From positions 1-48,156 of the forward strand of contig NZ_NCSQ01000158.1 of NCBI RefSeq assembly GCF_002105465.1: a stretch of DNA of 48,156 nucleotides, read 5' to 3'. Position 1 is the stretch's first letter; every line of letters starts with the position of its first letter. This DNA comes from Aquidulcibacter paucihalophilus. Its GTDB lineage: Bacteria; Pseudomonadota; Alphaproteobacteria; Caulobacterales; Aquidulcibacteraceae. A program made the translations under genes and the position numbers. Positions 7,830 to 17,966 of this stretch are shown one piece after another. The notes under the pieces are model-generated. The model did not search any database. It saw nothing but the letters and a program-made list of their open reading frames with translations, and had not been told where the DNA came from.

Positions 7830-8474
7830 GTGCGGACAGATGCAGTGATTTGGGATTTTGGTGGGGTCTTGACCTCATCGCCGTTTGAAGCCTTCGCTCG
7901 TTATGAACGCCAGAGCGGTCTGCCCGAAAATTTCATTCGCCAAGTCAATAGCGTGAACCCTGATACCAATGCTTGGGCTTTGTTTGAGCGGGCAGAAATC
8001 GACGCAGAGGCTTTCGATGCCATGTTCACCGCCGAAAGCACGTCCTTGGGCTATAAGGTGGCCGGGCGAGACGTCTTGGCCTTGCTGGCTGGAGACTTAC
8101 GCCCCGGTGCAATTGCGGCCCTAAAGGCGCTGAAAGGCACTTATCGGCTTGGTTGCATCACCAACAATGTGCCCGTGGGCCACGGTGCCGGCATGGCGGG
8201 CACTTTGGAGAAAGCCCGGGCCGTAGGCGAGGTGATGGCAAGTTTTGACCATGTGATCGAGAGCTCCAAAATCGGCATTCGCAAGCCCGATCCCCGCATC
8301 TATCAACTGATGTGTGAAACGCTGCAGTTGGATCCTGCCGCATGCATTTATCTCGACGATCTCGGGATTAATCTCAAGCCTGCCAAAGCCATGGGGATGC
8401 GCACCATTAAGGTGACTTCCGAGGCGCAATTGCTGGAAGAGCTTGGGGTCCTATTGGGCCGGACCTGGGATTAG
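7830..8474 (+). CDS. HAD-IA family hydrolase
   Basis: 214 residues of the haloacid dehalogenase superfamily. Motif I is VIWDFGGVLT (nucleophile Asp kept, but the usual second acid/base Asp is Gly, as in the subgroup related to the N-terminal domain of epoxide hydrolase 2 and ACAD10). Motif II is LGCITNN, motif III SKIGIRKPDP with the conserved Lys, motif IV CIYLDDLGINL. Probably a cytosolic phosphatase or related hydrolase of unknown substrate. The GTG start at 7830 follows AGGAAA. It ends 4 bases into the convergent radical SAM gene. Confidence 0.85.
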   Translation: MRTDAVIWDFGGVLTSSPFEAFARYERQSGLPENFIRQVNSVNPDTNAWALFERAEIDAEAFDAMFTAESTSLGYKVAGRDVLALLAGDLRPGAIAALKALKGTYRLGCITNNVPVGHGAGMAGTLEKARAVGEVMASFDHVIESSKIGIRKPDPRIYQLMCETLQLDPAACIYLDDLGINLKPAKAMGMRTIKVTSEAQLLEELGVLLGRTWD

Positions 8475-9412
8475 GCGGAACAGGAACCGCCCCCCAAGAC
8501 GCAGAATTTCGCGCAATGGGGATGATTGAGGCGCACCGACCCGAGACTCGATGCCAAAGTCGTGCCCATCTCAAAGCTGGTATCATAGGGCAATAGGGTG
8601 CAAGGCAGAACGATAGGCGCAACCGCCCCTTTGCGTTTGACGATCATGCGCGAACTTGCACACATTAGGCCTTTTGGATCGACGCCCAAAATCCCCCAAC
8701 AGGCTGGGGTAATTTCAGGCACATCCACCCGCGCATCCATTTCTGGAAACAGGACGAGCGACAAGGGTTGATCCACATCGATGGGCCAGTTGCGCGCTGC
8801 CACCAGGGCGCGAAAGCCTGCTTGGCTCTCTTCTTGGCTTTCCCCCCACAAAGTCCGCCCGGCGATCGCAAGCTTTGCCCCTTGGGCCGCAAGCCAATCA
8901 ATCCCCTGACAAGTCTCCTCAAAGCCACCCTCGCCACGCTCTTGATCATGGTAATGAGCGCTCCAATGATCAAGGCTAATACGGAAAGTCAATTGGTCGC
9001 CAAAGCGGGCGATTAAGCGTGCGATCCCCTCTTGCACGCGCGGGCGCATCATCGGCCGCATCGCATTGGTAAGTATGAGAACCGGATGCCCACGCTCCAA
9101 AGCAAGGGTCAAAATTTCAATGACATCGGGATTAAGAAAAGGCTCCCCGCCCGTCAACCCAATTTCGACTGCCCCAGGCTGTTCTGCCGCCAACTCATCT
9201 AGAAAGGGGACGACATCTTGTGGGGTCAGATAGACCAAACGGTCATTGGTGGGGGAACTCTCGATATAGCAATTAACGCAGGTGATATTGCATAAAGTGC
9301 CGGTGTTAAACCACAGCGTTTGGAACCGATCGAAAGCCACTAAGGCCCGCTCTTCCCCCTTGGCCGTGCGCAAAGGGTCTTGGAATTTTAAAGGGGATAG
9401 CGTGGTTTGCAT
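8471..9412 (-). CDS. Radical SAM protein with C-terminal cysteine cluster
   Basis: 313 residues. The N-terminal radical SAM half has CNITCVNCY (CX3CX2C binding the [4Fe-4S]-SAM cluster, near residue 41) and the SAM-contact segment GLTGGEPFLNP. The last third carries several more cysteines (CWGILG, LMCASS, VLPCTLL, HCAKFCVLGGGSC), consistent with a SPASM-like or twitch auxiliary cluster. Substrate unknown; no small precursor peptide with an obvious core is seen next to it. The gene has its own short upstream region with a near-perfect palindrome. It overlaps the HAD gene by 4 bases, tail to tail. Confidence 0.85.
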   Translation of the reverse strand: MQTTLSPLKFQDPLRTAKGEERALVAFDRFQTLWFNTGTLCNITCVNCYIESSPTNDRLVYLTPQDVVPFLDELAAEQPGAVEIGLTGGEPFLNPDVIEILTLALERGHPVLILTNAMRPMMRPRVQEGIARLIARFGDQLTFRISLDHWSAHYHDQERGEGGFEETCQGIDWLAAQGAKLAIAGRTLWGESQEESQAGFRALVAARNWPIDVDQPLSLVLFPEMDARVDVPEITPACWGILGVDPKGLMCASSRMIVKRKGAVAPIVLPCTLLPYDTSFEMGTTLASSLGSVRLNHPHCAKFCVLGGGSCSA

Positions 9413-9437
9413 GACCTGATCCGTTGTCTCTCTCGTC

Positions 9438-9458
9438 CCAACCTATGACATAGGTTGG
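9438..9458. promoter_or_regulatory. 10-1-10 palindrome upstream of the radical SAM gene
   Basis: CCAACCTATG and CATAGGTTGG, perfect inverted arms separated by a single A, 26 bp before the radical SAM start codon and in the 79-bp gap after the ggt stop. No T-tract follows on either strand, so an operator (TetR- or GntR-like in shape) is more likely than a terminator. Confidence 0.6.
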
Positions 9459-9491
9459 AACCATCAAGCTATCCCTTGTCCACGTTTGCGT

Positions 9492-11234
9492 TCAGCGCCG
9501 CGCCTTTACGGGAATAGCCAATGCCCCGGGCCGACGCGGATCAGCGGCGCCGAGATAGAGCCCATTTTCAATCATGATGGACTGGGCGCTGCCCATCGTC
9601 TCATCCGACGTCACCTTATGCCCCATGCGCTCGAGGATCGCCACTGTGTCTGGATTGAAATTGGGTTCTACCCGCAGCGTGTCGGTCCAGCCTTGATAGA
9701 TGCGCGGCTGATGGGTTGCCTCATCAATGTTGAGTTTAAAATCAATCACATTGACGAGGAGCTGGGTGACGGTTGTGATGATGGTGCTGCCGCCAGGTGT
9801 GCCGACCACCAACCAAGGCTTGCCGTCCTTATAGGCAATTGTCGGCATCATGGTCGATAACATGCGCTTGCCTGGTGCCATGGCATTTAGCGGCGGTGGC
9901 GTGCCGTTCTTTTGCGCTTCAAAGGCCCCTTCATGGTCGAAATTATTCATCTGATTATTGAGAAGAATGCCCGTCCCCTCAATCATGACACCCGAGCCAA
10001 AGTCTGCCCCCAGAGTATAGGTGGTACTGACAACATTGCCTTCAGGATCGGCCACTGAATAATGGGTTGTCGATGGGCTTTCAAAGCGCATGGGATCGCC
10101 GACGGTCAGCTTTTTTACTTCCGAGGCTTTGTTTGGGTCGATGGTTTTGGCGCGCTCTTGGCCATAAGCCTTCGAAATGAAGCCTTGTACGGGGGCCTTC
10201 ACAAAATCGGTATCGCCCAAAACTTCCGCTCGGTCGATATAGGCCCGCTTCATGGCTTCTGACATCAAATGCAAGGATTGTGCAGAGCCGGAACGTGTGG
10301 CGGCCATATCAAAATTCTCAAGCATATTCAGAATATTGAGCATGGTAGCACCACCTGCACTGGCTGGCGGGGCGGTCACAATTTCGATGCCGCGATAACT
10401 ACCCCTGAGGGGCTGGCGTTCTACCGGGCGATAGGCGGCAAGGTCTGCCTCGGTAATCAAGCCATTGTGGCGGGCCATATCGGCGGCAAACTTCTTGGCA
10501 ACAGGCCCCTTGTAAAAGCCGTCAGCACCGCGTCGGGCGATCTGGGTCAGCGTCCAAGCCAAGTCTGGCTGCTTGAGAATCTCACCGGCCTTATAGAGAC
10601 TGCCATCTGGCTTATAGAAAGTGCGCTTGGCTGCCGCGCTGGTCGAAAGACGCTCCTTCGCCCATTCAAATACAAAAGCTTCGTCAGGGGTAATGGCGAT
10701 TCCGTCACGCGCCAGAGCAATCGCCGGGGCCACCACTTTCGTCCAAGGCAGTTTGCCATGCTTTTGATGGGCCAAATATAGGCCTGCGACCGTGCCGGGA
10801 ACCGAAGGGGCCAGATAACCTCGCCCAGCAATCGGGCTTTCCTTACCGGCATTATCGATAAACATGGCCAAAGTCGCAGCCTTGGGCGCGACGGACCGGA
10901 AGTCGATAAAGTCTTGTTTGCCGGTGGCCTGATCATGGATCAACATAAAGCCATCGCCGCCAATATTGCCCGCACGCGGCAAGGTCACAGCAAGCGCAAA
11001 GCCAATGGCAACCGCCGCATCAACCGCATTGCCACCTTCGGCGATGATGTCAGCCCCAACTCTCGACGCCATGGCATTCTGGGTCACCACCATACCGGAC
11101 TGGCCGACAACGGGGGAATGAATACTGGGATATTCCAGAAGCTGTCTGCGTTGAGCCTGAACGGGGGTGAAAATCAACGAGGCTGAAACAACAACCCCCA
11201 CAACCAATCGAATCAGAGGTGATGTTTGCTTCAT
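9492..11234 (-). CDS. ggt: Gamma-glutamyltransferase
   Basis: 580 residues: a signal peptide (ending TPVQA), then the Ntn-hydrolase precursor. The large-subunit start VVTQNAMASRVGADIIAEGGNAVDAA is typical. Autocleavage would occur before the catalytic Thr of STTHYSVADPEGNVV, and the small subunit has TYTLGADFGSGV, LNNQMNNFD, and the oxyanion region VGTPGGSTIITT. It cleaves the gamma-glutamyl bond of glutathione in the periplasm. I chose ATG 11234 because AAGG lies 7 nt upstream; ATG 11240 overlaps that motif too closely. Upstream codons to 11276 are unsupported. Next gene on the strand is the radical SAM protein 79 bp away. Confidence 0.94.
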   Translation of the reverse strand: MKQTSPLIRLVVGVVVSASLIFTPVQAQRRQLLEYPSIHSPVVGQSGMVVTQNAMASRVGADIIAEGGNAVDAAVAIGFALAVTLPRAGNIGGDGFMLIHDQATGKQDFIDFRSVAPKAATLAMFIDNAGKESPIAGRGYLAPSVPGTVAGLYLAHQKHGKLPWTKVVAPAIALARDGIAITPDEAFVFEWAKERLSTSAAAKRTFYKPDGSLYKAGEILKQPDLAWTLTQIARRGADGFYKGPVAKKFAADMARHNGLITEADLAAYRPVERQPLRGSYRGIEIVTAPPASAGGATMLNILNMLENFDMAATRSGSAQSLHLMSEAMKRAYIDRAEVLGDTDFVKAPVQGFISKAYGQERAKTIDPNKASEVKKLTVGDPMRFESPSTTHYSVADPEGNVVSTTYTLGADFGSGVMIEGTGILLNNQMNNFDHEGAFEAQKNGTPPPLNAMAPGKRMLSTMMPTIAYKDGKPWLVVGTPGGSTIITTVTQLLVNVIDFKLNIDEATHQPRIYQGWTDTLRVEPNFNPDTVAILERMGHKVTSDETMGSAQSIMIENGLYLGAADPRRPGALAIPVKARR

Positions 11235-11282
11235 CGCCATACCTTCCCCGCTAAAAATCCAATCCACAGACCTCAAACACGC

Positions 11283-11319
11283 GTGGCCTCTCTCAATCAG
11301 TGCGGATGAAAGAGGCCAC
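11283..11319. terminator. Hairpin between the receptor and ggt
   Basis: A 9-bp perfect stem (GTGGCCTCT with AGAGGCCAC, 19-nt loop) just after the receptor stop. No strong T-tract follows on the minus strand, so terminator function is only likely. Confidence 0.4.
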
Positions 11320-11338
11320 TTTCACGTTTAGTCTGTCC

Positions 11339-14311
11339 TTAGAAGTCTTTGGACAGTTCCAGATAGAACATCCGACCAATTGGGTCATGTAAGGAACCCA
11401 AGAAGCCGTAATTGGACGAGCTACGCGGTGGTTTTTGGTCGAATGCGTTGCGTGCGCCAAAGCGAGCCCGGTAGCCGTCCTTGCGATATTGAATGTAAGT
11501 ATTGACCGTGGTCATGGATTCGAGCTGGTAATTCTGCCCATTGACCAGCAAGGTGCCCGTATCAAAGACTGGCCCAACATAATTGATCAACGCACCCATG
11601 CTGATCGGGCCCTTGCGCCATGTTAGGTTTGCAGAAGCGCGCCATTCAGGATTGCCATTGACCTGAATTTGGCTGCCAGCTTGGGTGATCGTGACGCCCG
11701 TTCCAAACTTACCAGCGGCATTGGCATCGATCAGCTCTTGCTGCAAAGGTGAGGCAGACTGTTGGAACTCCGTCAGCTTGGAACCAGCCAAATCAATGCT
11801 AAAATTGCCATATTTTTTGGTCCGGAGGTCATAGCTCAAGCCAATGTCGATCCCTTCCAAGGTGCGAGGGCCGAGGTTGAAATAATCATCCTGCACAAAG
11901 GAAAGATCGCCTACAACTTGGGTGCCGACCGGGGCCAAGCGCACCACATTTGGATTGGACTTACCACTTTGGCGCAACAGGAGGTCATAGAGGATCTGGT
12001 TTTGAGCCCCTTGTATCCCAATCACCCCTTCCGACTTCAAGGACCAGGAATCCACCGTCAGAGTCAGGCCTTTAATTGGCTGGAATACGACACCGTAAGA
12101 GAAGGTTTCGGCATCTTCTGGCTTTAGCTTTTGGTTGCCCGCCCGCACTTCCAACGTGCTGACGCCGGTACAGGTTGTATTGTTAAGGCGGCACGCGGCA
12201 AAGTCGGTCCGCGTATTGGCCACTTGGGTTCCGGCACTATAGAATTGCGCCAAGTTTGGCGCACGATAGCTTTGCGACCAAGAGGTGCGAAGCTTGACCG
12301 CATCAACAATGACCCAGCTGCCCGCAATCTTTGGCTTCACCACATCGCCGAAATCCGAATAGCTTTCGCCGCGGGCAGCCAATTGCAAGTCGATGGACTT
12401 GATCAAGGGCACGCCCATTTCTTCCGACACGACAGGTACCGACAATTCCGCAAACACCGCCGAAACCGTGCGGTCTGCTTTCACATCCGGCGCAGGGCTC
12501 GCGCCCATAATGTCGGTGCCATACGTGATGCCGGTCACACTGTCGGTATAGGTAATTTTTCCGTCCAGGCGAGAGTCGCGATTGTCTTGATAGGTTTCTT
12601 TGCGGACTTCCACACCGCCAGCAAAGCCAACCGAACCCGCAGGCAGTTTGAACAGCTCTGCTTTGGAGGCTTTGAAGTCGATGGTAGCCAAAGAGGTGGT
12701 GCCAATCCGGTTGGCATTGACTAAGAAGGACTTGATCGTGTCAGCATTGCTGGGGGTTGCGTCGCCAAACGAATAGGTTGGCTGAGTGCCACCATTGAAC
12801 GGGTTATAGGCGTCTGGCGTCGATTTGGCCAAGGCCTGCTGGAACAGGGTGTTGCTGATGGCGTTACGGGTTTCATCATTGGTGCGCGCCCAAAAATAGG
12901 TCACCGCGGATTCCCACTTGAAATCGCGCCAATCGCCGCGCAAGCCGGCCAAGCCTCGCACCATATCATCGGTTACGACAAACGTACGCGGACCCGTGTC
13001 TACCGGACGATAGGTGGTGATGCGCAACGCCAAACCGGTCGTGGGCACACCCGTCAGATTTGCCAGACGATTGGGATTAGCCACGCCATTAATGGTCGTC
13101 GCGCCGAAGGGATTATAGAAATTGCTGGCAGGGATAGAGATGACCGCGCTGGAGATAGGGGCCGACTGTTCGCGCTGACCCTCCAATTCGGCGTGATAAT
13201 AGCCAAGCTCGGAGAAGAACTCCATCGGGCCAATGTCTTGGCTGAAGGTGCCGAACAACGTCGCGCGATCTAATCCGCCGCGAATGCTGCGATCTGGGTT
13301 TTCATCATAGCGCAACACGCGGGAGTTTGCGCCCGTGATGGTGCCACTGCGCAAACAGAGGTTACCATTATAAACGGTGCTGGAGCAACCGGCTGCAAAG
13401 TTGTTGACCGGCTCCACGTGGAATACGCCCGAAGCCGTCAAAGCCGTTGTGCCTTGGCGAACAACCGTGGTTGCGGGAATGACGGTGAATGACCCCCATG
13501 GGGAAGAGGTTGAGCGGTTATCAAACGACGTATCACCCGCCCAAGGCGTGCCAAACAAAGCAGCGCGATGATCCTAGCTGGCCGAGAATGCGCGTTCACT
13601 CGCCATCAAAGGGGTACGGTGGGTATAGCTGCCAAACAGCATGAGGCGACCACCGCCTGGGGTCTCAAAGCCCGACTTGATCGCGGCTGTGGATTCTTCG
13701 GTCCCGTCTGCGAATGCATGGCGCACATCTACCCGCACGCCCTTGTAGCGCTTGTCGAGCACGACATTGACGACGCCCGCAACCGCATCCGCACCATAAA
13801 TGGCCGCAGCGCCATCGCGCAAAACTTCAACGCGGCTTATCGCGCCGACTGGTAAGGAATTGGTATTGGCCGTTTGTACCGGCACAAAGTTTTCTGTCTG
13901 CGTGCCCGGCGTCAGGATCATGCGGCGACCATTGAGCAGCACCAAGGTGTTGCCAGTGCCGACGCTGCGCAAATTGATGGATGAGTTGTCGCCGCGGGCA
14001 TCGTTCAAATTGCCGGTGGTGCGTGACTCTTGGAATTGAACGTCGCCTGCCTGCGGGATGGAGCGGAACAAATCATCGCCCGAAACACTCCCGACGGCGG
14101 CTATCCGCTCAGCCGTCAGAACAGAAACCGGCAAATCTCCGGCAGCCTTTGCGCCTTCAATGCGTGTTCCTACCACGACCACGACTTCTGCTTCCTTGGC
14201 AGGTTCTGCTGGGGTTGGTGCGGGTGCTGTTTGCGCAAAAGCGGGTACGACAGCGGCAAAAGAGAGTGTTGCCAAAATGGTGCAACACAGCATGTTGGAT
14301 TTCAAAGACAT
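11339..14311 (-). pseudogene. TonB-dependent receptor interrupted by an in-frame TAG
   Basis: One continuous reading frame of 991 codons, split at codon 246 by TAG (13574-13576). The first part (245 residues) has a signal peptide (ending VVPAFAQ), a TonB-box-like EVVVVVGTRI and the plug domain (VLLNGRRM, VEVLRDGAAAIYGADAVAGVVNVVL). The second part, in the same frame with no gap, is a complete 22-strand-type barrel ending in the outer-membrane signature LELSKDF. GCC-AGC-TAG-GAT suggests a CAG (Gln) to TAG change. No ribosome-binding site precedes the TTG at 13558, so restart is unlikely. The receptor would take up an oligosaccharide or siderophore-like ligand; the facing GH13 cluster hints at sugars. 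Either a recent nonsense mutation, a sequencing error or suppressed. TAG is used as a normal stop by other genes here. Confidence 0.85.
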
Positions 14312-14603
14312 TCGTTTTGGCCCCCCCAAAATGATCCGTGGGCTGAAAGCAGGTCGAACACGTCCAGTCTGATTTCAGCACTTCCACTGTCAACTGTTGC
14401 ACCCCTTTTCCCGCTTGCCAACCAAGCAACGTGTAAATTCCTGTTGGCTTAAGCGGTCGCTGATACCGCAGGACATTCGCGGGCAAGATCATGCCAACTG
14501 CATAAGCACTTGTGCGCAACGCACATCCATCACCCCACCACCTGTGCAAATGCTATGGTTTCACATTAGGGTAGGCCAACTCATCGAGAAAAGGCGATCT
14601 GTT

Positions 14604-15425
14604 ATGAGCCAGCCCGCAACGACGCGCCGCCTTGCCGTTATCACCGGAGCTTCATCAGGGATTGGCGAGGCCTTTGCCCGCGCCTATGCCAAGCGCGATA
14701 CAGACCTGTGTCTGGTGGCGCGCCGTCTCGACCGCTTGGAAGCTTTGGCGCTCGAATTAGGCCAGCAACATGGCATTATGGCTTTTGCTGTGCAGGCTGA
14801 CTTGTCCAAACCCGAGGCCACTGACCTCATCGTCGGCGCGCTGGCCAAACAGGGCCGATCCTGTGATATTTTGATCAATAATGCAGGCTATTCCCTGCCC
14901 CAGACCTTTTTGGCCACGAAAGGCCGAGAGCAAATTGATTTTGTCGCGGTTCTGGTAACATCTGTTGTCAGCCTCACCCATGCGCTTTTGCCCGCGATGG
15001 TCGAGCGCGGCTATGGGCGGATCATCAATGTGGCCAGCATGGTTGCTTTTTCCTCTGGTGCCGCGGGCCATACGCTTTACCCTGCTGCCAAGAGCTTTGT
15101 TGTGAAGATGACCCAATCTCTATCCGCTGAAGTCGCAGATAAGGGTGTGATTCTGACCGCCGTCTGCCCTGGCCAAACCGAAAGTGAGTTTGCCAAGGCG
15201 AATGGTACCGACCAATTGATCGCGAAATCCGGCCTCTACAAACAAACCGCCGAAGACGTTGTTGCCATCGCGATTGCCGCCAATGAGGCAGGCAAAGAGG
15301 TGGTCGTGCCTGGCTGGCCCAATAAACTTGCAGTTGCATTTATGAAAATTCTTCCCGATAGTTGGACGGCGGCCTTGATCCGGCCACAAGCTAAGAAATT
15401 TTCCCTACCCGACCCAAAAGCCTGA
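14604..15425 (+). CDS. Short-chain dehydrogenase/reductase (SDR)
   Basis: 273 residues of the classical SDR family: TGASSGIGEAF (nucleotide-binding glycines), INNAGYS, catalytic Ser in INVASMVAFSSGAAG and the YPAAK catalytic Tyr/Lys, and VCPGQTESEF after it. The acidic/basic residues after the second strand (LVARRLDRLEAL) suggest NADP(H). Substrate unknown. The ATG at 14604 follows GAGAAAAGG; longer in-frame starts (14397) run through the shared promoter region. The GMC oxidoreductase starts 10 bp downstream, so the two form an operon. The 292-bp region upstream also holds the promoter of the divergent receptor gene, with a small inverted repeat GTGCG-CAA-CGCAC. Confidence 0.88.
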   Translation: MSQPATTRRLAVITGASSGIGEAFARAYAKRDTDLCLVARRLDRLEALALELGQQHGIMAFAVQADLSKPEATDLIVGALAKQGRSCDILINNAGYSLPQTFLATKGREQIDFVAVLVTSVVSLTHALLPAMVERGYGRIINVASMVAFSSGAAGHTLYPAAKSFVVKMTQSLSAEVADKGVILTAVCPGQTESEFAKANGTDQLIAKSGLYKQTAEDVVAIAIAANEAGKEVVVPGWPNKLAVAFMKILPDSWTAALIRPQAKKFSLPDPKA

Positions 15426-15435
15426 CGAGATTCTG

Positions 15436-17010
15436 ATGCCCCATTATGATGTTGTGATTATCGGTTCTGGTGCCGGCGGCGCCAGCTTTGCCCAAGCCTT
15501 GGCGGGCACGGGGAAGTCAATCCTGATCTTAGAACGGGGTGAGCATCTTCCCGTCGGGCGCGAAAACTGGGACCCGAAACGGGTGTTTGTCGACCGCATC
15601 TATCGCACGGACGAGCAATGGACCGATAAGGATGACAAGCCATTTACCCCCAACACCCATTATTGGGTGGGCGGCAATACGAGTTTCTATGGTGCTGCCC
15701 TCATGCGCTTTAAACCGCTGGATTTTGATCGGGTAGACCATTTCGATGGCGTCAGCCCAGCTTGGCCCGTGACCTATGATGATATGCGGCCTTGGTATGA
15801 ACAGGCAGAGCGCCTGTGGGAGGTGCATGGCGAACGCGGGATTGACCCAACTGACGATCCTAACGACCCACCCTATCCCTTCCCCGCGCTGACCCATGAC
15901 CCCGGCATGCTGCGGCTGAAAGCCCATTTCGAGGACTTAGGCTGGACCCCTTCGCCCTTGCCTTTGGGTATTCGCCGCAATGATGCCAATCCGCAAGAAG
16001 GCAAATGCGTGCGTTGCAAGACCTGTGGCGGCTTCCCTTGCCGTCTCTTGGCCAAAGTCGATGCTCGCACGGCTGCGCTCCAGCCTCTGGAAGCCGCACC
16101 CAATGTCAAGCTTTTGCCGGGCTATAAGGTCCTTGAGCTCAAGACCGACGCATCCGGCAGAAAGGTCACCGAAGTGGTCGCCTCTGGGCCAGATGGCGAG
16201 GTCTCATTCTCCGCCGATTATGTCGCATTAGCTGCTGGTGCGGCCAATTCTGCTGCCCTGTTGCTCAAGTCCGCCAACCCAAAACATCCCAATGGCCTCG
16301 CCAACAGCTCTGACCAAGTTGGACGCAATTATATGTTTCACACCACGTCGGCGGTGATTTCGGTAGCTTTGCAGCATTTCGATTCCAGCTTCCCAAAGAC
16401 CCTTTGCGTCAATGATTTTTACTATGGCGATACGGAAGAGGAATTCCCCTATCCAATGGGGCAAATCCAAATGCTGGAATATATGTCCGGGCAGACGCTT
16501 GAAGGGCAGCTAGCAGACTTCATCAGCCCTAATCTGCTGCCCGACACTTTCATGGACGCACTGGCCGAACGCATGGTCAGCTTTTTGGTCATGTCGGAAG
16601 ACCTGCCCCGGCCCTATAATCGGGTGACACTCAATGAGAATGGCGGGATCAAGCTGTCTTACACAGAAGGCGATTTGACGGCGCATAAAAGATTAGTCGA
16701 GAAGTTAGAGGTTGGGCTTGAAAATTTCACGCGGGAACGCTCTTCCTTGTTCGAAGCCAATTTCACAATCGACCAAGAATTGCCGCTCTATGGCACCGCC
16801 CATCAATGCGGCACGTTGCGGATGGGGGATGACCCTGCAATTTCGGTCGTCGACAAATGGTGCAAGGCGCATGATTTGGACAATCTCTATGTGGTGGATG
16901 CGAGCGTGTTTGTTTCTTCTGCCGCCGTCAATCCAACGCTAACGATTGTGGCCAATGCTCTGCGCGTGGGCGATCATTTAGCCAAAGACTTGATGCGCGA
17001 AGGTGCGTAG
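15436..17010 (+). CDS. GMC family oxidoreductase (FAD)
   Basis: 524 residues. FAD-binding GSGAGG at residues 10-15, ILERG after the second strand, WVGGNTSFYGA (the GMC signature loop), a cysteine cluster CVRCKTCGGFPC in the substrate domain, and the C-terminal catalytic part with TAHQCGTLRMG and AAVNPTLTIVANAL (active-site His/Asn pair). Without a signal peptide it should be cytosolic or peripheral. The cysteine cluster occurs in a sub-branch of bacterial GMC sugar/alcohol oxidoreductases; it could bind a metal or form disulfides. It probably oxidises an alcohol or sugar hydroxyl group. It lies between an SDR and an AraC regulator, close enough for one transcript. Confidence 0.9.
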   Translation: MPHYDVVIIGSGAGGASFAQALAGTGKSILILERGEHLPVGRENWDPKRVFVDRIYRTDEQWTDKDDKPFTPNTHYWVGGNTSFYGAALMRFKPLDFDRVDHFDGVSPAWPVTYDDMRPWYEQAERLWEVHGERGIDPTDDPNDPPYPFPALTHDPGMLRLKAHFEDLGWTPSPLPLGIRRNDANPQEGKCVRCKTCGGFPCRLLAKVDARTAALQPLEAAPNVKLLPGYKVLELKTDASGRKVTEVVASGPDGEVSFSADYVALAAGAANSAALLLKSANPKHPNGLANSSDQVGRNYMFHTTSAVISVALQHFDSSFPKTLCVNDFYYGDTEEEFPYPMGQIQMLEYMSGQTLEGQLADFISPNLLPDTFMDALAERMVSFLVMSEDLPRPYNRVTLNENGGIKLSYTEGDLTAHKRLVEKLEVGLENFTRERSSLFEANFTIDQELPLYGTAHQCGTLRMGDDPAISVVDKWCKAHDLDNLYVVDASVFVSSAAVNPTLTIVANALRVGDHLAKDLMREGA

Positions 17011-17081
17011 GCCGCTTGGTTCACAGCCTCGTCAGCCAAGCCAATCTTGCACCCCATCTCAATTCAAGTCATGGTAACACC

Positions 17082-17966
17082 ATGCCGCTGCGTCACCTTT
17101 GCGAACCCGTTGAACTAGCCGCTGGCACGCACGTATGGGCTGAGCGGGTCAAGCATGGCCCGGACGCACCGGGTTTAGACCGCTTTCCCCACTATCACAG
17201 CGTCGCGGAATTGGTGATTTTTGAGTCCGGCAAAGGCTCATTTTGGTTGGACGGGGAAGAGACCACCCTTGAGCCGCAAAGTGTCGTCTATGTCCCGCCG
17301 ATGTGCAGCCATGATTATGCCTTTAGCCCCGGGGAAAAATCATGGGTGTTGCTGCAATTGGACGCCGATACGGTAGAGGCGCTTTCCCAAACTCTGCCAG
17401 AATTGGACTTGGGCTATCCATTTTATGGCCTGCCAAGTCCGCAACAAACCAAGCAACTCAACACGCTCTGTGACCTCCTCCTCGAAGCCAGCCAGACCAA
17501 CGCTCAATCCGCCATTGTTGCCCGAACCGCGGAGTTGATCTTGTGGGCCGCCCATGCCACCCGGGTTTCGCCCGCCCACATGCACGGCAAGAGCCAACAC
17601 GTCACCTTGCCTGTCGACCGCCTGCGCCCAGCCTTGGAAGCCCTGCGTGCCCAGCCGGGCAAGGATTGGACGCTGGAGCAAATGGCATCGCTTTGTCACA
17701 TGTCAGCCAGTTATTTTTCGCGGCGGTTTGCCGAGATTATGGGTATGAGCCTAACCGCCTATATTCGGATTTACCGCTTGCAACTGGCTGCACGCCGCTT
17801 GGTTCAAGGCCGGGATCCCATCGGCATCATTTCTCAAGATGCAGGCTTTTCCAGCCCCGCCCATTTTGCCTTTCAGTTTAAACAACGTTTTGGACTAACC
17901 CCCCGTGCCTATCGACAAGCCGGCCAGACACGCCGCTTACCCCAGCCCATAAGGACTTCTGCATGA
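17082..17966 (+). CDS. AraC family transcriptional regulator
   Basis: About 294 residues. An N-terminal cupin sensor (HYHSVAELVIFESGKGSFWLDGEE..., then VVYVPPMCSHDYAF) and a C-terminal pair of helix-turn-helix motifs: LEQMASLCHMSASYFSRRFAE and IGIISQDAGFSSPAHFAFQFK, followed by the family signature FGLTPRAYR. The ATG at 17082 is chosen because it precedes the cupin; a TTG at 17016 gives 22 more residues and cannot be excluded. Its stop overlaps the start of the GH13 gene (ATGA), so the two are translationally coupled. It probably senses a sugar and controls this cluster. Confidence 0.87.
   Translation: MPLRHLCEPVELAAGTHVWAERVKHGPDAPGLDRFPHYHSVAELVIFESGKGSFWLDGEETTLEPQSVVYVPPMCSHDYAFSPGEKSWVLLQLDADTVEALSQTLPELDLGYPFYGLPSPQQTKQLNTLCDLLLEASQTNAQSAIVARTAELILWAAHATRVSPAHMHGKSQHVTLPVDRLRPALEALRAQPGKDWTLEQMASLCHMSASYFSRRFAEIMGMSLTAYIRIYRLQLAARRLVQGRDPIGIISQDAGFSSPAHFAFQFKQRFGLTPRAYRQAGQTRRLPQPIRTSA

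Noticed and set aside
11339..13558. The second half of the receptor as an independent gene starting at TTG 13558.
   Set aside because: It lacks a signal peptide, plug and ribosome-binding site and continues the frame of the first half.
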